DNA of 5,566 nucleotides from an uncultured Prevotellaceae bacterium. GTDB taxonomy: Bacteria > Bacteroidota > Bacteroidia > Bacteroidales > Muribaculaceae. How positions within the stretch are numbered: the stretch's first letter is position 1; every line of letters begins with the position of its first letter. This document shows positions 1 through 5,566 of the stretch, one piece after another. The translations under genes and the position numbers were made by a program. The notes under the pieces are model-generated. The model saw only the letters and a program-made list of their open reading frames with translations, had not been told where the DNA came from and did no database searches. The stretch covers positions 1 through 5,566 of the forward strand of contig CAMFSS010000165.1 of assembly GCA_945983195.1 (NCBI GenBank), given 5' to 3'.

Positions 1-821
1 CACGCCTGCATCCATGGGGTGACGGGAGTTGCGGGGTCGGAGGTGTAGCTGAAAATTTCGGTGGAGATGCGTGAGGCAGCGTTACCGTTGTCGTAGTCGA
101 GGATGGAACGGTCGACACCCTCGCCAGCCTTGAGAATCACAGTGATCCACGAGCGTGTGTGACGGAGAAATAGCGGAATGCGCTTGAGGTCGGTTTTGGG
201 GACCATTCCCTGCTCACCGCTCATCCATATCTTATTATATGAATACCATTCTTTGGAGGTGTGGTAGTTCTTTTTATCGAGATCATCAAGAGGTAGTCCT
301 ATCATTGGATGATCACCTCTCAGCGGCTCAAATCCGTAGCCAACGAGTGCATCCTGCGCGAGCCACTTAGCTCTGTTGGACTGGTCGGCTTCAGGGGTGT
401 CGGTTCCGGCAGTGACGGAGAATGCGTATGGTGTGGTGCTGCTATCCCAATAGAGGGCAGATTCGCCGGCAGCGGGGGAGGCTTTTAGGAAGCCTTTGGT
501 GCCGTCGGGAACGTAGGTGCAGGTGCGAAGCTGTGTTTCGCTGTCGTCATCGTTCTTCTGCCACATGGTGATTTTGAGCTTATAGGCATCGATGACGGGC
601 TTGTATGAGGTTTGATAGTAGTTATCGTAGATGTAACTGCGTGAAAGGCTTTCGACCGCCGATGAAAGTGCGGTGTTGAACGTCACCTGTTCGCCGGTCA
701 TGTCGGGGATAGAGCCGTCGTCGGCAATGAGAGAGATTTCGTCCTTGCACGAATTGAAGCCTGCAACCACGGCTGCAAGCAAGAGAAGAGTGAAAGTATG
801 TCGAACAAAATGTTTTATCAT
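1..821 (-). CDS. Fimbrillin-like surface lipoprotein, 3' part cut off by window edge
   Basis: The frame is open from the ATG at 821 to the left edge (273 codons plus two bases), so the C-terminus is missing. Residues 1-25 form a lipoprotein signal: basic start, Leu/Ala core, then lipobox FNSC with Cys25 as the lipidated residue. Cys25 is followed by KDE, which resembles the K-(D/E)2 lipoprotein surface-export signal described in Bacteroidetes. Fimbrillin hallmarks follow: SALYW at 121-125 and a hinge motif around 217-230 (LFLRHTRSWITVIL). The C-terminal strand would lie beyond the edge. An LSR tripeptide at 59-61 sits where type V pilins are trimmed. The start lies only 9 bases after the stop of the upstream gene, with no Shine-Dalgarno sequence, so the two are probably co-transcribed. 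Role inferred: subunit or accessory protein of a type V pilus at the outer membrane. Sequence divergence from its neighbours (hinge Leu instead of Phe) leaves open that it is a tip or adhesin-type subunit. Confidence 0.86.
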   Translation of the reverse strand, partial: MIKHFVRHTFTLLLLAAVVAGFNSCKDEISLIADDGSIPDMTGEQVTFNTALSSAVESLSRSYIYDNYYQTSYKPVIDAYKLKITMWQKNDDDSETQLRTCTYVPDGTKGFLKASPAAGESALYWDSSTTPYAFSVTAGTDTPEADQSNRAKWLAQDALVGYGFEPLRGDHPMIGLPLDDLDKKNYHTSKEWYSYNKIWMSGEQGMVPKTDLKRIPLFLRHTRSWITVILKAGEGVDRSILDYDNGNAASRISTEIFSYTSDPATPVTPWMQA

Positions 822-830
822 TGCAAAAGC

Positions 831-2033
831 TTAATTTTCAGTAATAATACCTGATGTGTTCCACTGCTGTTCGTCGATTTCCCAAGGGAGGATAACCGTC
901 TTGATAACGGCGAGCGTTCCACGGCGCAGCTCAAGATTGTGAATGTAGCGCACGCCGCTGCGGAGATTTATGAAGTCGTTGGAGTCGAGATTTACCACTT
1001 TGTGAGTGACAATGTGCTCAACTCCACTGTCTTCCTTCCAAGTGATGCGAATAGCACCGAGCTGACCGAAAGCGATAGCGCGGTAGGACTTCACATAGCC
1101 AGTGGCATAGTTGTCGCTGCCCATGTCGTACATTTCCATTGATGTGCCAAACTCATTGGCAGCGAGTTCTTCGGGGGTAAAGTCGCTCTGCACCACTTTT
1201 TTGTAGGTTGCAGCGTGGTTCTTGCCGGTGGTGGGGTCGGCATCGAAGTAGATGTAGCCCTCTTGGCTGACACCGAGCAGCTCAACCTTTGTGATATCGT
1301 CCGCATTGAGGTCGTTTATACCGCCGTCGGCTGCTTTCTTCAGGTTCACCTGGATTTGCGAGAAGCAGTGACGGAAGATGAGGTCGACGCGGTTAGCCTC
1401 TTGAGTTGCTCCGGCAGGGAGCATCACGGTGTTGGCAATAGCCGGGTCGGGCTGGTTGTAGTAGTAGTATGCAGGGTCGCCGGTCTGCTTCTGCTCGGGA
1501 GAGAGGGAGGCTGTCGGCGATGTGGTTAGGCTGAACTTGCGACCTGCGAAGTCGGTATCGCTCTCGGTGAGAGTGAAATCGGTGGTCATATTCAAGCCTG
1601 AGGCTTCTTTGTAGCTGTTATTGAAGCAGCGGTGCAGGTCGGTATAGGCGATGAAAGCGTGATTCTTGCGGTTCTGCCAATAGAAGATAGTGGAATTGCG
1701 GTCGAAGCCGTAAGTATCGAGATCCATAGCCGATTCATCGAAATTGGAGCGGCGATAGACGGAGTTGCCGTAGGCATTGTTCACGCGAAGCCACGCGGTG
1801 GAGTAGGAGGTGAAGAGGTCGCTGCCGATAGTGCCCTGGTGATACATGCGGCAGACGAAGCGGCCTTTTTCGCCGAGATATGGAATGGGTCGCGAGAGGT
1901 TCTCATTGCCCGATGTGAAGATTACGGGTGAGCCTACAACGGCATCGTCGCCCGACTGATTGCCGGGGGTGTCGCCGGAGCAGGCAGTGAGTGCTGCGAG
2001 CGTGAGTAGTATGCAGATTTTCAATTTCATCAT
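831..2033 (-). CDS. Fimbrillin family lipoprotein, single domain, intact (400 aa)
   Basis: The frame extends to a TTG at 2039, but the tandem ATG ATG at 2033-2028 is a better start: it gives a compact SPII signal peptide and matches the ATG ATG AAA start of the gene at 4071. From 2033 the protein has 400 residues, with lipobox LTAC and Cys18. LSR at 46-48 is a candidate trimming site. An FYW segment lies at 117-119, the hinge IFRHCFSQIQVNL at about 219-231, and the C-terminal strand GVRYIHNLELRRG begins at about 360, ending in PWEIDEQQW. This single-domain order and the length of about 400 residues fit FimA/Mfa-like pilins of Bacteroidales. The usual hydrophobic-PQ segment before the last strands is degenerate here (AFGQL), and four Tyr in a row lie at about 189-192. 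Predicted role: exported, lipidated, then possibly trimmed and assembled into a fimbria. It lies 34 bases after the tandem-domain gene and 9 bases before the next gene. Stop codon is TAA at 831-833. Confidence 0.9.
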   Translation of the reverse strand: MMKLKICILLTLAALTACSGDTPGNQSGDDAVVGSPVIFTSGNENLSRPIPYLGEKGRFVCRMYHQGTIGSDLFTSYSTAWLRVNNAYGNSVYRRSNFDESAMDLDTYGFDRNSTIFYWQNRKNHAFIAYTDLHRCFNNSYKEASGLNMTTDFTLTESDTDFAGRKFSLTTSPTASLSPEQKQTGDPAYYYYNQPDPAIANTVMLPAGATQEANRVDLIFRHCFSQIQVNLKKAADGGINDLNADDITKVELLGVSQEGYIYFDADPTTGKNHAATYKKVVQSDFTPEELAANEFGTSMEMYDMGSDNYATGYVKSYRAIAFGQLGAIRITWKEDSGVEHIVTHKVVNLDSNDFINLRSGVRYIHNLELRRGTLAVIKTVILPWEIDEQQWNTSGIITEN

Positions 2034-2067
2034 TTTCAATTTTATTAGGCTCTTGCGAGTGGGAGGG
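2034..2067 (-). promoter_or_regulatory. Short A/T-rich leader between fimbrillin genes
   Basis: The 34-base gap between the TAA ending the tandem-domain gene and the ATG ATG of the next gene reads, on the minus strand, as a C-rich start, a small CTC-GCAA-GAG hairpin (3 bp stem, GNRA-like loop), then CTAATAAAATTGAAA before the start codon. There is no Shine-Dalgarno sequence. An A/T-rich stretch just before the start is usual for Bacteroidetes translation initiation. I see no -33 TTTG / -7 TAnnTTTG pair and no T-run terminator, so this looks like an intra-operon leader. Confidence 0.35.
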
Positions 2068-3423
2068 TTAATCCCAATCGAGATTTGCGTTACCGCCGCC
2101 GTTGACTTCTACCCAGTTTTTGAGTACGGCAACGAAGCGGATAGCTTCCTTCTCGACGTAGATATTGTAGACGTAGTGTTTGCCACGTTTCCAAGCTTTG
2201 ATGTTTGTTTCGCTACTTTCAACCTTACAGTTCTTCAACGGAAGGCTGTAGGTGGTGCCGTCGCTGAGCTTAATAGTCAGCTTGATTGGGTAAGTAGCGT
2301 TGACGAGCGACTGCGGAATTACGATTTTGCCGTCGATAGCTGTTATCGGAGCAGTATATTCGACTGTTGCAGGGGTGGTGCCGGTGACGGCTTCGGGGAC
2401 AGCCGCAGCAATGGGTGTGGGGGAGATGTTGCCGTCGGTTATGGCGATAGTGCCAGCGGTGGCGATGTTGCTGATGGTGACTGATACATTGCCCAAATCG
2501 ACGGCGCGAGCTGACTCGTCGGCTGTCGGAGAGGCTTTGCCGGTGGTTGAAGTGCTGAGATTGACGGTGATTTTGCTCATTGCGTGCTCAAACTGCAATG
2601 GCACATCGCCGGTGCGAGGCGGAATAGCTACGCCGGCATCGAAGTGCCGTGTGCCGCCGCTTTCGAGAGTGCCATCGTGTGCAGGAGTGGTAGCCCAAAG
2701 CAAATCAACGTCTTGGGCGGCATTCTTGGAGGATGTTGCAGTGGGGGTGGAGCCGTCGGTGGTGGTAGCCAAGCCGCGGAAATAGTAGGGTAAAGTGCCA
2801 TTAGTCCAATAGATTTTTGGATCTAATGTCCATTCTCCTGCGCTGTAGGTGGCTTTAGAAACGGCTTCGAAGCCAGATTCTTCTAAGGCGGTGCCTTGGA
2901 AGATTTCGAATGAGCCGGCGGTTATGGCGTTGGTTACACCGCTGCTGATAATGTTGGAATTGAACTTAATTTCACCCTCGCCGGTAGCGTTGATAGTGGT
3001 CCAATCGGTGATTTGGGCAACTACGGAGATTCCCTGCTTCTTTACGGTGACAGTGAGCATATAGTTTATGCCCGATTTGATAACGTCATTGTTAGCACCG
3101 TCCAATTGGTCTTTCCACTGCGCAAGAATTGCATCAGTGACGGGGATATCGTAGTTGTTGCCATCGACATTGGTGATTTTAGCGAGAATAGTGCCTTTGA
3201 GTGCCTTGCCGGGGATTGCGAGGGCAGTGAAAGTGCAAGTGTTGCCGCTTGGTGTGGCTTTGAGCATTGTTACGCTCTGTGTGCCTGGCTGTGCGGACAC
3301 TTTGCCATCGGGGGCACTGAAAGTGGCTGAAGTGTACATGCCTTGCAGTGCGATGGTGGTTGAGGCGAGTGCACCAGCGGCAAAGCCGTCGGAGGCTACG
3401 ACCTTGATGGTGAATTTGCTCAT
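2068..3423 (-). CDS. Downstream fragment of a nonsense-split two-domain fimbrillin
   Basis: This 451-residue frame opens with MSKFTIKVV, which is not a natural N-terminus: it is the second half of the fimbrillin hinge motif. There is no signal peptide, so a product started here should stay in the cytoplasm. Residues 1-145 are the C-terminal half of fimbrillin domain 1, closing with GINYMLTVTVKKQG...ITDWTT at about 118-143. Residues 150-451 are a full domain 2: KIYW with YYFRGL (203-218), DLLW (240-243), hinge PLQFEHAMSKITVNL (275-289), IVIPQS (367-372), and final strand GKHYVYNIYVEKE (414-426) ending in LDWD. Three codons (Thr-Asn-Ala) link it in frame to the TAA that ends the upstream half. 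Ala/Thr-rich and low in Cys. Stop codon is TAA at 2068-2070. I read it as the distal part of one gene with 3433-4071; an independent gene is unlikely. Confidence 0.85.
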   Translation of the reverse strand: MSKFTIKVVASDGFAAGALASTTIALQGMYTSATFSAPDGKVSAQPGTQSVTMLKATPSGNTCTFTALAIPGKALKGTILAKITNVDGNNYDIPVTDAILAQWKDQLDGANNDVIKSGINYMLTVTVKKQGISVVAQITDWTTINATGEGEIKFNSNIISSGVTNAITAGSFEIFQGTALEESGFEAVSKATYSAGEWTLDPKIYWTNGTLPYYFRGLATTTDGSTPTATSSKNAAQDVDLLWATTPAHDGTLESGGTRHFDAGVAIPPRTGDVPLQFEHAMSKITVNLSTSTTGKASPTADESARAVDLGNVSVTISNIATAGTIAITDGNISPTPIAAAVPEAVTGTTPATVEYTAPITAIDGKIVIPQSLVNATYPIKLTIKLSDGTTYSLPLKNCKVESSETNIKAWKRGKHYVYNIYVEKEAIRFVAVLKNWVEVNGGGNANLDWD

Positions 3424-3432
3424 TGCGTTTGT

Positions 3433-3435
3433 TTA
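3433..3435 (-). other. In-frame TAA nonsense codon in the fimbrillin hinge motif
   Basis: Plus-strand tta at 3433-3435 reads TAA on the coding strand. Both flanks are in the same frame and both belong to one hinge motif, so no frameshift is needed to join the halves. All three complete stop codons of the neighbouring genes (831, 2068, 4109) are also TAA, so TAA is a normal stop in this genome and not reassigned. Confidence 0.85.
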
Positions 3436-4071
3436 GCGGATACCTATAGTTTTCCTATCACCGGCGGCGTGCTTATAGGAAATTGGCTTTTGGGCGGCAG
3501 ACCAGAGGAGATCGTTTTTGGTGAAAGTCTCCTTAGTGTTGAAATTGTCGGTTGCAGTCCATGTGATAGTGCCTGCATCGGTCAAAGATGTTGCTTGGGT
3601 GTTGCCATTGTAGCAGAAGCCCCATGCCGATTGCAGATAATGCCCGGTGGTGCGAATGTCGGTATCTACAGAGGCGGAGTTGCTGAAATCGTCCCAATAG
3701 AGTGGAGCATTGGGGGTGAGGTCGCCGGTCTGCTTTGTGCTGTCGTTAACCACTGTCATGTTGTTGCTATTGACGGTGAAGGTGACAGTGCGAGGGGATT
3801 TGTCGGCTGCGACTTCCCCGACACTTTGAAAATTGGGGTCGGTGGACTCGTTCCAGGTGACTTGGCGGAGGCGAGCAATGAGCTGGTCGCCACTGGCGAA
3901 TGTCTTTCCCTCGGCGCGAGAGAGAGGAGTGCCGTCGGAGATGGTGGCGGCAATGGTGATGGGCGTTTTTTCACCGTTGCCCGAGAGAGTTTCGGGCAGG
4001 TTGTCGCTTGAACAGCTTGCTGCAATTGCTGCGAGTGCTGCGAGGAAGATATGTTGTGAAATTTTCATCAT
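3433..4071 (-). CDS. Upstream fragment of the split two-domain fimbrillin lipoprotein
   Basis: This 212-residue frame starts at ATG ATG (4071-4066). It has a clear lipoprotein signal (basic start, Ala/Leu core, AASC lipobox, Cys20) followed by SSDN. PLSRAEG at 49-55 holds the LSR candidate trimming site, and FASGDQL follows, a common pattern at the start of mature fimbrillin domains. Domain 1 continues with PLYWDD at about 123-128 and NDLLWSAAQ near 187-195, then stops at IGIR, directly before the place where the hinge Phe is expected. A lone 212-residue product would hold only the N-terminal half of a pilin domain and would lack the C-terminal strands used for subunit exchange, so it is unlikely to assemble. 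It follows the gene ending at 4109 after 37 bases and is probably in the same transcript. Confidence 0.87.
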   Translation of the reverse strand: MMKISQHIFLAALAAIAASCSSDNLPETLSGNGEKTPITIAATISDGTPLSRAEGKTFASGDQLIARLRQVTWNESTDPNFQSVGEVAADKSPRTVTFTVNSNNMTVVNDSTKQTGDLTPNAPLYWDDFSNSASVDTDIRTTGHYLQSAWGFCYNGNTQATSLTDAGTITWTATDNFNTKETFTKNDLLWSAAQKPISYKHAAGDRKTIGIR

Positions 4072-4108
4072 AACGTAATTTTACAAATTTGCTCTCGCCG
4101 GGAGAGTG
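4072..4108 (-). promoter_or_regulatory. Short leader with weak hairpin between two tandem-domain fimbrillin genes
   Basis: The 37-base gap holds an inverted repeat at 4092-4106 (CTCTC, 5-base spacer, GAGAG) directly after the upstream stop, followed on the coding strand by an A/T-rich stretch leading to ATG ATG. There is no T-run after the stem, so a terminator is unlikely, and no Bacteroides promoter pair is seen. The layout (stop, small CTC/GAG hairpin, A/T-rich run, ATG ATG AAA) resembles the gap at 2034-2067. It may set translation of the downstream gene or be a processing site; this is inference. Confidence 0.35.
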
Positions 4109-5566
4109 TTAGAACCAAATGTTGTCGCTGCCGGTGACTGTGGTCCAGTCGGTGATAGTGGCGGTGACTGAGAGTCCGGTTTTCTTTAGTGTCAGGGTAT
4201 AGATGTAGTGCTTTCCGGCCTCCCATTCAGTGATGTAGGAGCTTGTGCCGTTTTCCTTGATTTGATTTACCTGTGCGTAGTAAACATCGGTAGACGTGTC
4301 GGCGTTGGTTACAGTAATTTTGAAACGGACATCATCGCCAATGCTTTGCGGAACTATTGCACTGCGTCGCTGAAGCTTTTGTTTGTCAGCATCAGTTTCA
4401 ACCACATCTTTGTCGAGTGTGTAAATTCCAGTGGAACCGCTAACAGAAACTTGCCGAGTGCCAAGTGCCACTATGCCGGATGAATATATTTTTTCAAGCT
4501 GAACAACCGTATTTTCACCAATAGCTACTGCATCATCGCCTGTGGTAGTGGCAAGATGTACTTCCACTTGGCTCATCATATAGCGGAAATTGAGGTTGAT
4601 AGGCTCTTTTCGTGCGCAAATGCCGTAGGCAGACATATCAACATGTGTGTGGTCGGGGTTATCGCACATAGTGCCCGATGTTATTTCAGGCATACCAATA
4701 AGCAGATTTGAGGCAGAATTGCCCGAAGTGTACTGAATGTTGGATATTGCAATCTCCCGGTTGTTGGTGATTGTTGTAGATTTCGGCGACACGCCACGGA
4801 AGAAAAGGTGGGTATCGTGGCTTGGCCAATAAAGCTTAGTTACGACATCGCCTACATCGTAGAAAGTCCATTTGGTTGAGCCATCGGCACCGGCACTGCA
4901 CTTGGCAGTGGCGAGGTCCTCGTAATTTGAGTCTTTAGAAGTGCTGCTGTAGAATTCAAACTCTTTGAGGTCAGCAGCAGTGCCTCCACCTGTATCCCAT
5001 GTAATTGTAGCCATAGGAAGAATTTCAGGTATTTCAGTGGCGGCTTCGACGGTGTTCCAATCGGTGATGGTGGCGGTAACTACGATGTCGGTTTTGTTGA
5101 GAGTGACATTGAAGATGTAGTGGTAGCCGGGCTTGGTGATATATTCACCATTGTGACCAGCCGTTGCGTTGATTGCGGCACGGATTTTTTCAGCAGTAAT
5201 GTAGTAAACATTGCTGTAATCGGCTATAATTTTTGCAACAATTTTATTGTCATCGTTGCCGAAATCTGAGCCGGGATATATTATTGCGGTTTCTGTCACC
5301 ACACCTGTAGAAGAATTCGTATATATATCATCGAGAAGGACTTGTCTTAAAGTTGAGCCGTCGTTAGTCGCCTTAGCAGAAATGATGTTTATTGTTCCTT
5401 TGGTGTAGCACCATTCTTGGTTTGATTCACCGGTTTTATTTCGTGTAAGATAAACTTTCGGTGTATCCCAAAAACCGGGACCGGTGAAATTAGTGAAGCC
5501 TACACCGGGTTGTAGAATGAATGTGATTCTGCTGAGAACGTGCTTGAAGTCAAGTCGAGATTCCTC
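4109..5566 (-). CDS. Tandem two-domain fimbrillin-like protein, 5' end off the window
   Basis: The frame is open from the right edge to TAA at 4109-4111: 485 residues visible, N-terminus and signal peptide missing. A GTG at 5302 is not the start, because the 88 codons before it are open and begin with a fimbrillin hinge (LDFKHVLSRITFIL). Numbering from the edge, residues 1-175 are the C-terminal half of domain 1, closing with GYHYIFNVTLNKTD...ITDW (147-170). Domain 2 follows from about 185: KLYW with LFFRGV (244-259), hinge INLNFRYMMSQVEVHL (323-338), AIVPQS (403-408), and final strand GKHYIYTLTLKKTG...ITDW ending in NIWF. The layout matches the broken gene just downstream, suggesting tandem duplication and divergence. 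Residues 301-317 carry C-x4-H-x-H-x8-C, absent from the other genes here. Probable type V pilus or related surface subunit; an adhesin-like tip role is possible but not shown. Confidence 0.88.
   Translation of the reverse strand, partial: EESRLDFKHVLSRITFILQPGVGFTNFTGPGFWDTPKVYLTRNKTGESNQEWCYTKGTINIISAKATNDGSTLRQVLLDDIYTNSSTGVVTETAIIYPGSDFGNDDNKIVAKIIADYSNVYYITAEKIRAAINATAGHNGEYITKPGYHYIFNVTLNKTDIVVTATITDWNTVEAATEIPEILPMATITWDTGGGTAADLKEFEFYSSTSKDSNYEDLATAKCSAGADGSTKWTFYDVGDVVTKLYWPSHDTHLFFRGVSPKSTTITNNREIAISNIQYTSGNSASNLLIGMPEITSGTMCDNPDHTHVDMSAYGICARKEPINLNFRYMMSQVEVHLATTTGDDAVAIGENTVVQLEKIYSSGIVALGTRQVSVSGSTGIYTLDKDVVETDADKQKLQRRSAIVPQSIGDDVRFKITVTNADTSTDVYYAQVNQIKENGTSSYITEWEAGKHYIYTLTLKKTGLSVTATITDWTTVTGSDNIWF
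4142..4216 (-). repeat. Intragenic repeat copy 2 (C-terminal strand module)
   Basis: This 75-base segment encodes GKHYIYTLTLKKTG through ITDWT at the end of domain 2. By hand it matches the 75 bases at 5054-5128 without gaps at 54 positions (72%). It is a coding repeat from domain duplication, not a mobile or regulatory repeat. A third related copy lies near 2998-3072 in the next gene. Confidence 0.6.
5054..5128 (-). repeat. Intragenic repeat copy 1 (C-terminal strand module of domain 1)
   Basis: This segment encodes GYHYIFNVTLNKTD through ITDWN at the end of domain 1 and aligns without gaps to 4142-4216. The 12-base core ccaatcggtgat (plus strand, 5057-5068) occurs identically at 3001-3012 in the next gene and with one change at 4145-4156. 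Such similarity could support recombination between modules, but this is inference. Confidence 0.6.

Larger units (their letters stand above)
2068..4071 (-). pseudogene. Two-domain fimbrillin lipoprotein gene interrupted by one in-frame TAA
   Basis: The two fragments are in the same reading frame: 212 codons, TAA at 3433-3435, then ACA AAC GCA, then ATG and 450 more codons, giving a 667-codon gene if the stop is read through. Across the break the protein reads IGIR-stop-TNAMSKFTIKV, which lines up without gaps with PLQFEHAMSKITVNL in its own second domain and with the hinge motifs of the neighbouring genes; the stop takes the Phe/Leu column. The intact protein would be a lipidated precursor with two tandem fimbrillin domains, the same layout as the upstream gene 4109-5566. 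TAA is one substitution from TTA (Leu), which also occurs functionally at this column as Leu in the gene starting at 821. A real nonsense mutation, a sequencing or assembly error, and a suppressed stop are all possible; the first two are likelier. Confidence 0.8.

Noticed and set aside
1452..1475. gta/tag triplet run as a microsatellite
   Set aside because: It encodes four Tyr in a row inside an intact gene and is too short to call a phase-variable repeat.
2034..2039. TTG start at 2039 for the gene at 831-2033
   Set aside because: It adds only Met-Lys before two ATG codons; the ATG ATG AAA start matches the gene at 4071 and gives a normal lipoprotein signal peptide.
1960..2484. Plus-strand open frame of 174 codons
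   Set aside because: It runs antisense across the ends of two well-supported minus-strand genes, is low-complexity near its end, and shows no family motif.
3433..3435. Reassigned TAA codon (alternative genetic code)
   Set aside because: TAA also ends the genes at 831, 2068 and 4109 at sensible places, so it is a normal stop here.
3424..3480. Frameshift as the cause of the split gene
   Set aside because: The two halves are in the same frame and align to the hinge motif without gaps; one substitution explains the break.
3469..4011. Plus-strand open frame of 180 codons
   Set aside because: It is antisense to the lipoprotein half at 3433-4071; the Gly/Val-rich composition is what the complement of Thr/Ala/Ser codons gives.
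4092..4106. Rho-independent terminator between the two tandem-domain genes
   Set aside because: The stem has only 5 bp and no T-run follows it on the coding strand.
5297..5302. GTG start at 5302 for the upstream gene
   Set aside because: The frame is open for 88 more codons to the window edge and encodes a fimbrillin hinge motif there; the real start is outside the window.

Overview
The window reads as part of a Bacteroidales genome. A Muribaculaceae-like or Bacteroides-like source is my inference from the gene families, the SPII lipoprotein signals without Shine-Dalgarno sequences, and the roughly balanced base composition; no marker gene here fixes the genus. Every convincing gene lies on the minus strand, so the operon reads from right to left. 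The long plus-strand frames are shadows of these genes. I see no RNA gene, mobile element or CRISPR array.

In transcription order: (1) 5566 to 4109, a tandem two-domain fimbrillin-like protein whose 5' end lies off the right edge. (2) 4071 to 2068, a second tandem two-domain fimbrillin-like lipoprotein gene, interrupted by one in-frame TAA at 3433-3435 and therefore appearing as two open frames (4071-3433 and 3423-2068). (3) 2033 to 831, an intact 400-residue single-domain fimbrillin-like lipoprotein. (4) 821 to the left edge, the N-terminal 273 residues of another fimbrillin-like lipoprotein. The gaps are 37, 34 and 9 bases, there is no recognisable terminator or Bacteroides-type promoter between genes, and the whole set is probably one transcript.

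All domains share three sequence hallmarks that I could line up by eye: a YW (aromatic-tryptophan) segment in the N-terminal half, a hinge motif of the form F-x-H-x-x-S-x-I-x-V-x-L in the middle, and a C-terminal strand of the form G-x-x-Y-x-x-x-x-x-x-x-K...W. These are typical of the Bacteroidetes fimbrillin (FimA/Mfa-like) superfamily, which builds type V pili from lipoprotein precursors by strand exchange after proteolytic trimming. The cluster probably encodes stalk, accessory or tip subunits of such a surface fimbria. No Mfa2-type anchor, regulator or protease is visible inside the window.

The point most worth a second look is the nonsense codon in gene 2. It sits exactly on the conserved aromatic/hydrophobic column of the hinge motif, and the frame continues unbroken on both sides. 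The second is the tandem architecture, which looks like a covalently fused pair of pilin domains.
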